DNA from: Runella sp.
GTDB lineage: Bacteria; Bacteroidota; Bacteroidia; Cytophagales; Spirosomataceae
Reading direction: 5' to 3'
Assembly (NCBI GenBank): GCA_023254175.1
Contig: JALQYJ010000111.1
Location: forward strand, 1 to 64,000
DNA: 64,000 nucleotides
Below, piece after piece: positions 52,494 through 60,802 of the stretch (the stretch's first letter is position 1; every line of letters begins with the position of its first letter). The notes under the pieces were generated by a model that ran no database searches, had not been told where the DNA came from, and was given only the letters and a program-made list of their open reading frames with translations. Both the position numbers and the translations under genes were made by a program.

Positions 52494-53567
52494 CTATTTT
52501 AGCTCAAAAGCGACGGTTTTTACGCGTTTGCTGACGCTACCATCGGCTTGTTTTTCTTCTAAAATCAAGGCTTGTGCGGCAGGAAGTTCAAAAACCTCTT
52601 GCATGTTTCTGATGGAGGCCGCAGGGACACCGGCTTGTTCCAATAGAGTTAAAAATTCTTGTGATTTTAGTTGAACGATAACTTTGGCTAACGCTTCGTT
52701 CAAGGTCTTACGATTTTTGACCCGAAACGCATTGGTTGGATAAGTTTGTACCAAGCCTTCTTGCTGAAGCACTTGGCAAAGGCTGCGAAATTGTTTTTCG
52801 GTACCTACGGCCAGTAAAATTGTTTTCCCGTCTTGACAAACATACGTATCACCATAGGGGGCAATGTTGGGATGTTGGGTGCCCATCCGTTGTGGGATGT
52901 GCCCTGCCATGAGCCAATTGGTCGCTTGGTTGACAAGGGACGCCACGGCCGATTCAAACAACGAAGTAGAAACATACGAACCTTGACCTGTTTGAAAACG
53001 ACGAATAAGAGCCAATAAGATGCCTTCTTTCAACTGGTGCGCAGCCAAAACGTCAATCAAAGCCACTGGCATTTTGACGGGCGGGCCTTTTTCTTCGCCA
53101 TTCATAAACATAAAACCAGCTTCGGCTTGTAGCACAACGTCGAAGGCAGGGCGCTCGCTGGTATCGTCGAAAGCATTGAGTTGGGCAAAAATGAGATGGG
53201 GACGTTGTTTTGATAACGTTTCGTAATCGACTCCCAATTTTTGCGCCACAGCAGTGCGGTAATTGCTAATGACAATGTCGGCGTTTTGAATGAGTTCGTG
53301 AGCTGTTTGACGGTCAGAGGAATCTTCTAAATCAAGAAAATATACCTGCTTGTGCCAATTGACACTGGCGTAATAGGCCGAGGTTGCCGAAGTCGGATTC
53401 TCGGAGGGTAATTTCCACGAGCGAGTCATATCGCCCCCCGTTTTTTTATTCTCGATTTTGATGACTTCCGCCCCTAGTTCGGCGAAAAACATACCTACCG
53501 CAGGCCCTGCCAAAACACTGGCTAACTCTACGATTTTTAGCTGGTTAGTAAAAAATGATGAGGTCAT
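52494..53567 (-). CDS. CaiB/BaiF-type (class III) CoA-transferase
   Basis: A 357-aa CoA-transferase: LASVLAGPAVGMFFAELGAEVIKIE near the N-terminus is the family CoA-binding fold; the catalytic aspartate region is EDSSDRQTAHELIQNADIVISNYR, and TSLFESAVASLVNQA, NIAPYGDTYVCQDGKTILLA follow. It moves CoA between carboxylic acids. With the SMP-30 and sulfatase genes (48-base and 1-base gaps) it forms a probable catabolic run. The start is ATG at 53565-53567; the two preceding codons begin with TTG. Confidence 0.9.
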   Translation of the reverse strand: MTSSFFTNQLKIVELASVLAGPAVGMFFAELGAEVIKIENKKTGGDMTRSWKLPSENPTSATSAYYASVNWHKQVYFLDLEDSSDRQTAHELIQNADIVISNYRTAVAQKLGVDYETLSKQRPHLIFAQLNAFDDTSERPAFDVVLQAEAGFMFMNGEEKGPPVKMPVALIDVLAAHQLKEGILLALIRRFQTGQGSYVSTSLFESAVASLVNQATNWLMAGHIPQRMGTQHPNIAPYGDTYVCQDGKTILLAVGTEKQFRSLCQVLQQEGLVQTYPTNAFRVKNRKTLNEALAKVIVQLKSQEFLTLLEQAGVPAASIRNMQEVFELPAAQALILEEKQADGSVSKRVKTVAFELK

Positions 53568-53592
53568 ACACAAATAGCTGCCTAAAAACGGC

Positions 53593-53615
53593 TAATTTTA
53601 CCGCGGCTAAAATTA
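53593..53615. promoter_or_regulatory. Operator-like palindrome in a divergent gene gap
   Basis: TAATTTTA-CCGCGGC-TAAAATTA: an 8-base perfect dyad around a CCGCGG centre, between the divergent CoA-transferase (start 53567) and the acidic protein (start 53623). It lies 8 bases before the second start, so it would affect its leader. Confidence 0.4.
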
Positions 53616-53622
53616 CTTATCA

Positions 53623-54180
53623 ATGACAAACGAAGGTTACAATCCCGAAGAAATAAAATTACTGCGGGAGGAATGCGAAGAAGAAGGCATGAACTTTGTT
53701 CATTGCGACGACGAAGACGAAAGCATGGCAGAAAATGACGAACTGGCTCACATCCAGTTTGTTGGCGATTACAAAGGCCAACAAGTCATTTATGATGCCA
53801 TTATTTATACGCTACGCCTCCACCATAGTAGCTTGGTGTACGAGAAAGCCGTAGTGCAAGCTCAAAAAGTATTTCCAAAATACTTGCCGTTGGATGAACG
53901 TGGCCCTGGTTACAAAATCAAGCCAGAAGAAGAGGAAGAGGCTGAAGAGCTTATCACTGAGTTGATTGAGGCGATCGAGGAGGAAGAAGAAGTGAAAGTA
54001 AAAGAGCACTTGGAAATCGACACCGAGTTTGAGTATGGGGTGGGACTAGATGCGTGCCTCAACGTAGAAGCAATAACGGAAGAGGTAATAACTGACTTTG
54101 TCAATAATTTCAACAAAGGTACTCTCAAACTAGACCCAACCCTTTATTCGTTCCACAACGACGAAGGTGACGAGGACTAA
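53623..54180 (+). CDS. Acidic protein of unknown function
   Basis: A 185-aa soluble protein with extreme Asp/Glu content (CDDEDESMAEND; PEEEEEAEELITELIEAIEEEEE). A short structured part (IQFVGDYKGQQVIYDAIIYTLRLHHSSLVYEKAV in segments) sits between acidic regions. No signal or membrane segment. I recognise no domain; similar acidic proteins are common in Cytophagales as hypotheticals. Closed by its own terminator. Confidence 0.75.
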   Translation: MTNEGYNPEEIKLLREECEEEGMNFVHCDDEDESMAENDELAHIQFVGDYKGQQVIYDAIIYTLRLHHSSLVYEKAVVQAQKVFPKYLPLDERGPGYKIKPEEEEEAEELITELIEAIEEEEEVKVKEHLEIDTEFEYGVGLDACLNVEAITEEVITDFVNNFNKGTLKLDPTLYSFHNDEGDED

Positions 54181-54199
54181 TTTTTGAAAGTGTTTTATC

Positions 54200-54235
54200 A
54201 AAAGCCCTCCCATTTTCAGGTGCGAGGGCTTTTTT
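54200..54235 (+). terminator. Terminator after the acidic protein gene
   Basis: aaaagccctc pairs with gagggctttt (10 bases) around a 14-base loop, then TT; 19 bases past the stop. Confidence 0.85.
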
Positions 54236-54260
54236 GTATGGTATTTTCGGTCATTCACAA

Positions 54261-54299
54261 GAGGGCGTCGGATATGAGCATCCGATGGCACGCCGACGC
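54261..54299. repeat. Compound palindrome, second GGATATGAG-type element
   Basis: Inner dyad tcggat-atgagc-atccga (54268-54285) sits inside an outer pairing gcgtcgg / ccgacgc (54265-54271 with 54293-54299), so the left arm can pair with either partner. The core GGATATGAGCATCC (54270-54283) matches 13 of 14 bases of the element at 5224-5237. No T-tract. Confidence 0.65.
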
Positions 54300-54380
54300 A
54301 TTCCCCCTCGTTTTGGGGAAAGATTATTGAAATAGAAATACTAACTTGCGTGCTCTTTCGTGTCCAATTCTACATCATCC

Positions 54381-56594
54381 ATGAATTATATTTCTACGCT
54401 GGTACTTTGCCTGCTATCATTCTGTTGTTTTGCGCAAGACGTTCAACTTTTTAAACCTGATTCGGTACGCAAAGAATTTGAAGCCGTTAAGATTTCTACT
54501 CATCTAAAAGTAGATGGCCATTTGAGCGATAAAGAATGGCAATTGACTAAACCTAAAAGTGACTTTATTGAGGTAGATCCACGCCAAGGGGAAAAACCTC
54601 GTCACCACACTGAAATACGAGCGTTGTTTAACCAGCAGTATCTGTATGTAGGTGTTTTTAACCGCGATACCCTAGGGAAAAAATCTATCCGTGTGATTGA
54701 TTTCAAACGTGATTTTAATACTCGTACGTCTGATTTTGTGGGCATGACAATTGACGGATTTAATGACCGACGCAATGCGATGGTCTTCACAACGAATCCC
54801 CACGGTGTTCAGCGCGATTTCTTGGCCTTTGATGCCACCTATGTTGATTTAGACTGGGACGGCCTTTGGCGAGTGCGTACTACGCGTTCAGATTCGGGGT
54901 GGGTGGCCGAATTTGCCATTCCTTGGAAAACGTTACGATACGCCAAATCCGATGCAGAGACCCAAAGCTGGGGATTCAATGTCAATCGGAGTCGTCGTAT
55001 GACCAACGAAAATTATGCGTTTTCCCCTTTTCCACGTTCATTTAATGTATTACGTATGGACTATGCGGGTATCATCAAAGGGCTTCAGCCTCCTCCACCT
55101 ACGGCCAACGTACGCATACAACCGTATTTTTTGACTTCTTACGACCGCTATCGAAACATCGACAGCCGCAAACCCGAAGATGCGGCGGTCAAAGTGGGAG
55201 GGGAAATAAAATGGGCAGTTAATTCGAGGGCCGTGTTGGATTTGACGTTCAATACCGATTTTGCCCAAGCCGATGCCGACCGACAGGTTAATAACGTTAC
55301 GCGTTTTTCGGTGTTGTTTCCCGAGCGTCGTCAATTTTTCTTAGAAAATGCCTCACTGTTTGGGATTGGAATCGGACCAGCTTCTGATATGTCAGGGGGG
55401 ACGATGCGCATCCAGCCATTTTTTAGCCGTCAAATTGGGCTAGATGGGGCAGGAAATCCTATTCCGATTGATGCAGGAGCCCGTTTTGTAAGTCGTTCGG
55501 CCAAAACAAATTACGGGGCCATGTACATTCGCCAACGAGGTATGGCTTCTTCTCCGTTAACCCATTATTTTATAGGCCGTTATTCCGAAAACTTGGGTAA
55601 ACAAAGTCGTTTGGGGGCATTGGTTACAGTCAAAAATGATTCAGGCAATACCAATATCGTAGGGAATATCGACGGTTTTGTTCGCTTTAACGAGGCTCAT
55701 TCGCTCAATTGGATGCTCAACGTAAGTCATGATTCTAAGGGGAATGTGACAGGCGCAGCAGGTGCAGCACAGTATTATTATGCTACAAACCAATGGAAAA
55801 TATGGTGGACACAATCGCTTATTTCGAAGTCGTACAATCCAGCAGTAGGGTTTACCTCACGTTCGGATGTGATAGGGACCACTCCAGGCATTTTCTGGTT
55901 TTACCGTGGCAAACACGTTCCCTTCAAGAAAATTATCCGTTCTTTTGAGCCCAGTTTGTTGGTAGAGTTTTACCACCAAGCTAGCACAGGGCGTTTGATT
56001 GAACGCACGTACGGATTGAGCCCCTTTTGGATAATGCTTCAATCAGGAGGTTTTATAGGGCACATCATGACACCTACGTACCAGTATCTAACCGAACCGT
56101 TTAGCCCGCTGGGGGTTAAGATTAATTCAGGAAGTTATAATTATACGCGTCATGCCATTTATTGGGGTAGCGATGGTTCCAAAAAAGTTAGCTTTAATTG
56201 GAACGGCGAATATGGAGCGTATTACAATGGAAAGCTGAATACGACCAATTTTAGCGTGTTGGTGGCTCCGATTCCGCACGTTTCAATCACAGGAAAGTAT
56301 AATCGAAACACGTTCAAAAATGTAGGAATCAATAATACTTCTAAAAACATTGATTTGTGGGCTATTGAGGGGCGATTTGCGGCCAACCCACGCTTGCAAC
56401 TGATTGGTTTTTATCAACGAAATACCGATACCCACGCAAATAACTATAATATTCGCTTTTCATGGGAGTATCAGCCTCTGTCGTTTATTTATATAGTTTT
56501 CAACAAACGGGAATTTCAATCGACTACTCGCCTAGATACGCGTAGTCAAGAAGACCATCTTATTGCGAAGATAAGCTATTTAAGACAATTGTAG
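54381..56594 (+). CDS. Outer-membrane protein with CBM9-like N-domain (DUF5916)
   Basis: A 737-aa protein; signal MNYISTLVLCLLSFCCFA. Residues about 35-200 form a CBM9-like sugar-binding domain (KVDGHLSDKEWQLTKPKSDF, VGVFNRDT, VAEFAIPWKTLRY). The rest is a beta-rich domain with alternating aromatic strands typical of an outer-membrane barrel, headed by the DUF5916 block LDLTFNTDFAQADADRQVNN followed by FPERRQFFLEN. It ends in an aromatic-polar C-terminus. Function unknown; glycan-related outer-membrane role inferred. Start at ATG 54381; a GTG 7 codons earlier is possible. Confidence 0.87.
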   Translation: MNYISTLVLCLLSFCCFAQDVQLFKPDSVRKEFEAVKISTHLKVDGHLSDKEWQLTKPKSDFIEVDPRQGEKPRHHTEIRALFNQQYLYVGVFNRDTLGKKSIRVIDFKRDFNTRTSDFVGMTIDGFNDRRNAMVFTTNPHGVQRDFLAFDATYVDLDWDGLWRVRTTRSDSGWVAEFAIPWKTLRYAKSDAETQSWGFNVNRSRRMTNENYAFSPFPRSFNVLRMDYAGIIKGLQPPPPTANVRIQPYFLTSYDRYRNIDSRKPEDAAVKVGGEIKWAVNSRAVLDLTFNTDFAQADADRQVNNVTRFSVLFPERRQFFLENASLFGIGIGPASDMSGGTMRIQPFFSRQIGLDGAGNPIPIDAGARFVSRSAKTNYGAMYIRQRGMASSPLTHYFIGRYSENLGKQSRLGALVTVKNDSGNTNIVGNIDGFVRFNEAHSLNWMLNVSHDSKGNVTGAAGAAQYYYATNQWKIWWTQSLISKSYNPAVGFTSRSDVIGTTPGIFWFYRGKHVPFKKIIRSFEPSLLVEFYHQASTGRLIERTYGLSPFWIMLQSGGFIGHIMTPTYQYLTEPFSPLGVKINSGSYNYTRHAIYWGSDGSKKVSFNWNGEYGAYYNGKLNTTNFSVLVAPIPHVSITGKYNRNTFKNVGINNTSKNIDLWAIEGRFAANPRLQLIGFYQRNTDTHANNYNIRFSWEYQPLSFIYIVFNKREFQSTTRLDTRSQEDHLIAKISYLRQL

Positions 56595-56730
56595 GAGAAT
56601 ATCGAATGGATTGCTCTGCCAACGACACAAATGCCCCCGAAATAGGCTCAAGTGGTTGGGTTACTACAAATGTAAAAATGATTTGCTCAAAAAAAGGAAC
56701 CAACAAATAATATTGTTTTGAAGAAGATAG

Positions 56731-56767
56731 AAAAAATGCGCTGCTTGTCGTTTTAAGCAGCGCATTT
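56731..56767 (-). terminator. Terminator downstream of the LysM gene
   Basis: aaatgcgctgctt pairs with aagcagcgcattt (13 bases) with an 8-base loop; the minus-strand transcript continues with TTTTTTC. It lies 25 bases past the LysM stop. The remaining gap to the DUF5916 stop holds nothing else recognisable. Confidence 0.88.
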
Positions 56768-56791
56768 GAAGGACGTTAAATTTCTATATTG

Positions 56792-57847
56792 TTATTGGGC
56801 CAAGTAGCTGATTTCGGCAATAAATTGTCTGCCGCCAGGCGATAGTTTTTCCTGAGCGCGGGCCGAGAGTTTGATAATAATACGATTGTTTGCACTAATA
56901 TCAGGCAGTTTACCAATTACTTTTACCCAAGCGCTTTGGCTATTATTCACATTTTTGACCTGAATCAACGACCCAACGGGAGCAGTGCGGTGTAAAGCTA
57001 AATATTTACTGTTGTTTTCGGTACCATCCAATACTTCAGCTACTCCTGTTTCCAAAATACGTTTGCCCGTATTGGCAATTTTAGGCTCGGGTAAATTGGA
57101 ATTGGTAGGGTCTTCGTGGCGAACGGGAGATGGTGGTACTTTTTCGGAGTTCGATTTTTTTGGTTCTACGAGTTTGACTGAATCCAGTTTGTTTTTCTTG
57201 AGGTAGCCTTGGTACGTATTTTCTGAAACGATTAGTTCCTGCCCCGAACGAAGTTGGTCAGAGGTAAGGCCATTCCAACGACGGATATCCGCCATCAAGA
57301 CTCCATACTTTACAGCAATTCCATAAAGCGACTGTCCACCTTCCACTTTATGTAAACCCGTTTTGGGAGCTACAGTGACCGCAGGTGTGGTTTCTTCTTT
57401 TTCTGTGTCTTCGATAGGAGTGGCGGTAGGTTTGGTATCAACTTCTTTGCCTTTATCTTCCTCTACTTTGAGAACAGGAGACGTTTTCGATTGAATTTCG
57501 TAATCAAGAACGATTTTGTTTTCATCAGGTTTTTTATCTGATTTTTCAGGCTCTTTAATAACTGTTTTGGCTGGAGAACCACCCGACCGAGCAGGCACAC
57601 GCACGACTTGTCCCACTGAAAGATTGTCTTTCATACCAGGGTTGGCATCCTTTAATGCTTTGATGGTGGTTTGATATTTACGCATCACTGCGTAAAGGGT
57701 TTGGCCTGGTTCTACTTTGTGAATGATGTACGTTTTCCCATTTTTGTTCTCGATGCCTGTAGAGTCAAATACAAAAGGAGAAGCCATGGCTTTTACCCCC
57801 ATCAACAGTACTATTACTACAAGGCAACATCCAACTCGCGTTATCAT
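56792..57847 (-). CDS. Two LysM domains plus RlpA-like barrel (cell-wall protein)
   Basis: A 351-aa exported protein; signal MITRVGCCLVVIVLLMGVKAMA. Two LysM peptidoglycan-binding domains: YIIHKVEPGQTLYAVMRKYQ (about 40-88) and HKVEGGQSLYGIAVKYG (about 165-210). A Lys/Glu/Pro-rich linker joins them to a C-terminal double-psi beta-barrel of RlpA type (GVAEVLDGTENNSKYLALHRTAPVGSLIQVKNVNN in parts, IKLSARAQEKLSP). RlpA-like barrels bind or cleave bare glycan strands; here the catalytic Asp is not obvious. It overlaps the next gene upstream by 4 bases (ATGA type), so the two are coupled. Confidence 0.88.
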   Translation of the reverse strand: MITRVGCCLVVIVLLMGVKAMASPFVFDSTGIENKNGKTYIIHKVEPGQTLYAVMRKYQTTIKALKDANPGMKDNLSVGQVVRVPARSGGSPAKTVIKEPEKSDKKPDENKIVLDYEIQSKTSPVLKVEEDKGKEVDTKPTATPIEDTEKEETTPAVTVAPKTGLHKVEGGQSLYGIAVKYGVLMADIRRWNGLTSDQLRSGQELIVSENTYQGYLKKNKLDSVKLVEPKKSNSEKVPPSPVRHEDPTNSNLPEPKIANTGKRILETGVAEVLDGTENNSKYLALHRTAPVGSLIQVKNVNNSQSAWVKVIGKLPDISANNRIIIKLSARAQEKLSPGGRQFIAEISYLAQ

Positions 57848-58644
57848 GGTTTCGGTAATTTTATAACTACTAATTCTTGTAAATTTTTCAAATACACTAA
57901 ATGGTGCTCACTGTAAAAAGATTCGCCAAAAGCAGTACTAGTCACGTCAGTTTCAAGGGTTTCGTGGTGAAGTACCGTTTTTTTTGTATTTACTACCAAG
58001 ATGGAGCGGGATAGAGCAGTGGCGTTGGCGTGGTAAAGATACTGAAAAAACAAAATACGTCCATCTATTTCTCCATAATTTATGGCTTTTTGGGCTGTTT
58101 TACCAATTATCTTTTGGAGAAACTGAGTGATAACCGAGTAATACTGACTACCTTCAGTATGTTCGGTTGGAAAGTGCCAGAAAGCCGCTGTTTCAGGTAA
58201 CTGAATAGCAGAAGCGGTTGAAATTGTCCCTTCTCGTAAATTCTTGTTAGAGATACTGACTTGTAAATCGGAGTGTGTTTGTGTGGTTTTAAGCAGATGA
58301 CCGTCGGTAGCTGAAAAGATATATCCTTCGGATTTCCAAAGTAATACTCCTGTTTGAGCGTCGATGGCTAGTAGCGATTTTGGGGCGGGCTGCTCATTAC
58401 CTGCGTAAGTATGAAACAATAATATCCCCGAGTAAAACCCAATTAAGCTTGTCCACCAGTTGGTATCGGTCATTGGTTTTTGCCAAAGAATAGAGTCGGT
58501 TTCCAGATTTACTACAGCCCACTCAACCTTCGATTTGTTTCGAAGTTCAATTGCTATCAATGACGTGGTACCTTCAACAGGTATAGTGTCGTAAAGAAGC
58601 CGCCAAATGGGTAGTGAAAAGGCAAAAGTGTAGGTGGGGAGCAT
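57844..58644 (-). CDS. DUF4905-like protein
   Basis: A 266-aa protein without a clear signal. Repeated beta segments (VEWAVVNLETDSILWQKPM; LLAIDAQTGVLLWKSEG; ILFFQYLY; LVVNTKKTVLHHETL) resemble PQQ-type propeller blades. The start IWRLLYDTIPVEGTTSLIAIELR suggests DUF4905 of Bacteroidota, recalled rather than searched. Its stop overlaps the LysM gene start by 4 bases, indicating one operon. Function unknown. Confidence 0.62.
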   Translation of the reverse strand: MLPTYTFAFSLPIWRLLYDTIPVEGTTSLIAIELRNKSKVEWAVVNLETDSILWQKPMTDTNWWTSLIGFYSGILLFHTYAGNEQPAPKSLLAIDAQTGVLLWKSEGYIFSATDGHLLKTTQTHSDLQVSISNKNLREGTISTASAIQLPETAAFWHFPTEHTEGSQYYSVITQFLQKIIGKTAQKAINYGEIDGRILFFQYLYHANATALSRSILVVNTKKTVLHHETLETDVTSTAFGESFYSEHHLVYLKNLQELVVIKLPKP

Positions 58645-58726
58645 CTGGAAAGTTGATAAAAAATGGTAAAGAGCAAAATGTCAAAGACGAGCTTACACCT
58701 TGCAAATTTGCCATTGGCCTCTTGAC

Positions 58727-59884
58727 TTAATACAACTGAGCTTTGTTGGAAAGTAAGGACCAAATGATAGCCAAAATGGCCACAATACCAATGGCAAAAG
58801 ATAAACTAAGGGCATTTGAAAGCATCCCTATGAGGGCTGGCCCTGCTAAAAAGCCTGCAAGGCTAAACGAATTCATGGTGGCGAGTCCTGCACCCTTGGC
58901 CATGCCTGGAACTCGGGCCGCACTTCCGTATAAAATAGGTGCTCCACACGATACGCCTGCTCCAACTAACCCAAAACCTAAAATGGCGGTCAGGGTATAG
59001 GGGAAAAATACAGCAATCAGGATTCCTGCTGCGGCAATGATTCCCCCTGTAACTAGCACTTTTCGGCTGCCATATTGAGGTATGAGAGCATCGCCAATAA
59101 ATCGACCAGAGGCCATAAAAAAAGCATAACAGGCAAAACCCCAACCAATAAAAAAGTCGTTGGCTTCCACTACTTCACGCATATAAACGGCTGTCCAGTC
59201 CGACATGGTGCCTTCGGTAATGTTGGTACAAAGCGATATAGCAATCATACCTACCAAAACTCGATTAGGCCAAGCAAACTTGGTCCCACCTTCACTTTTG
59301 AGCTTTTCTTCGTGGATACCCATGATGATGGGGCGCGTCAGTACAATGATGGTCAAAATTGTGAACGTAATAATAGAAACGTGTACTGTAGGAGGTACTT
59401 TGAAGCCCATCAGGATACTTGCTAATGCCGAACCCACCATACCACCGCCGCTAAACATACCGTGCGAGGTTGACATAATAAAAATTCCATCTTGTTTTTC
59501 AATCGCAGTGACGCAGGTGTTCATTGCTACGTTGGTAAAAGCAATCCCAATTCCCAAAAGTCCTAAAGCAGTGGAGGTCATCCAAAGATAGGTCACATTG
59601 ACAGGTAGTAAATATATCAAGGCCATGCCCGTAAGTCCGGTAAGGGTGGTTGTTCTGATTCCAAATCGGTTGATTACCAGCGTCGAAAGTGGATTGGTGA
59701 GGGTAGAGGCCAGTGGTAAACTCAATAGAAGAATACCCAGTTGGGCATCGTCTAACCCATGTTTTTGCTTTACGAAAGGAATCCACGTAACCCAATTACC
59801 AAAAAGAAAACCTACCGAAGCAAAGATGAATCCAATAGCCAAGCTACGTTGGTGGGTAAAGTATGTTTTTAAATGCGTCGTCAT
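58727..59884 (-). CDS. MFS transporter (YbjJ-like)
   Basis: A 385-aa major facilitator with about 12 hydrophobic helices. Early helices GFIFASVGFLFGNWVTWIPF and the loop NRFGIRTTTLTGL, with STSHGMFSGGGMVGSAL, resemble the E. coli YbjJ branch. Substrate unknown. The HAD phosphatase gene ends only 6 bases before this start, so the two may be coupled; YbjJ in E. coli likewise neighbours a HAD enzyme (different subfamily). Confidence 0.86.
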   Translation of the reverse strand: MTTHLKTYFTHQRSLAIGFIFASVGFLFGNWVTWIPFVKQKHGLDDAQLGILLLSLPLASTLTNPLSTLVINRFGIRTTTLTGLTGMALIYLLPVNVTYLWMTSTALGLLGIGIAFTNVAMNTCVTAIEKQDGIFIMSTSHGMFSGGGMVGSALASILMGFKVPPTVHVSIITFTILTIIVLTRPIIMGIHEEKLKSEGGTKFAWPNRVLVGMIAISLCTNITEGTMSDWTAVYMREVVEANDFFIGWGFACYAFFMASGRFIGDALIPQYGSRKVLVTGGIIAAAGILIAVFFPYTLTAILGFGLVGAGVSCGAPILYGSAARVPGMAKGAGLATMNSFSLAGFLAGPALIGMLSNALSLSFAIGIVAILAIIWSLLSNKAQLY

Positions 59885-59890
59885 TCCAAA

Positions 59891-60550
59891 TTAAGAAAGC
59901 AATTGTTTAACAAATTGGTAGTTTAACTCGTCATAGTTAGCGATGTAAGCACTACAAGGAGGAAGTTCACTTGGGCCATGCGAAGTAGTTACGCCGACCA
60001 CTTTCATGCCAGCGGCGAGTCCCGCTTTTACCCCAGAAACCGAGTCTTCAAAAACCACACAACGCTCGGGAGAAACTCCCAAACGTTTGGCACTTTTGAG
60101 GTACACTTCAGGATTAGGTTTATGCTGAGTAACGTCACGTTCTGAAAGCATTGACTCCATAATTTGCCCTAACAAGGGAATACGTTCGACCATCATGTCG
60201 AGGTTTTCAAAAGGCGCAGAAGTGGCAATTCCCATTTTTACGTTGTTTCGTTTGAGGTCGCTCAAAAAGGGTAAAAGCCCCGAAATTGGCTCGGCTATGG
60301 AAGTATATAACTCTCTGAAAAGGGCTTCTTTTTCAAACTGGAGCTGGGTAAGTTCGGCGCCTTCCACATTTTTTTTGAAGAAATAACTCAAAATATAGCT
60401 GTTATGCTTACCATACATGTGATTTTGGAGTTCTTCTTCGGTGGGAACAATGGCGTATTGGTCCAAAAATTTACGCCAAGCGATATTGTGAGTGGGGTTG
60501 GTATCGGCAATAACGCCGTCCATGTCAAAGATTACTGCAAGGTTTGTCAT
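59891..60550 (-). CDS. HAD-superfamily phosphatase (beta-phosphoglucomutase-like)
   Basis: A 219-aa HAD hydrolase. Motif I FDMDGVIADT (nucleophile Asp9, Asp11), helical cap AWRKFLDQYAIVPTEEELQ, motif II GIATSAPFENLD, motif III Lys region HKPNPEVYLKSAKRLGV, and motif IV VFEDSVSGVKAGLAAGM. The DGVIADTNPTHNIAW cap signature fits the beta-PGM/sugar-phosphatase subgroup. Likely a sugar-phosphate phosphatase; substrate unknown. Precedes the MFS gene by 6 bases. Confidence 0.9.
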   Translation of the reverse strand: MTNLAVIFDMDGVIADTNPTHNIAWRKFLDQYAIVPTEEELQNHMYGKHNSYILSYFFKKNVEGAELTQLQFEKEALFRELYTSIAEPISGLLPFLSDLKRNNVKMGIATSAPFENLDMMVERIPLLGQIMESMLSERDVTQHKPNPEVYLKSAKRLGVSPERCVVFEDSVSGVKAGLAAGMKVVGVTTSHGPSELPPCSAYIANYDELNYQFVKQLLS

Positions 60551-60802
60551 TTTGTAAAAGGAAGCTTTTTCGAAAAAGCCTCGCTGGATTGTTTTTGAAG
60601 CTACAAAAGTAATGCCTCTTTCTTAAATGATGCTACGACTTTATTTACCTTTTCTAGCATTATATTGCTTTTGGGGTAGGCAGAGCCGGGTTGGGTTATG
60701 TGTAACTCTCCTCACGCAAAACCTATTTTTCAAAAATAGGTTAAAGCTAAGAGTATTTATACTTAATTTACATTAAAAAACCAAATCCTATCTATTTCAA
60801 AC
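60551..60802. other. Intergenic gap with a hairpin
   Basis: This 252-base divergent gap holds one perfect hairpin, aacctattttt-c-aaaaataggtt (60720-60742), 60 bases upstream of the cytochrome gene. No ORF, RNA gene or clear TAnnTTTG box is seen. The hairpin has A/T-rich arms but no downstream T-tract. Confidence 0.45.

Noticed and set aside
60720-60742. Hairpin considered as a terminator or small RNA
   Set aside because: No T-tract follows and no gene ends nearby; listed only as a structure in the gap.
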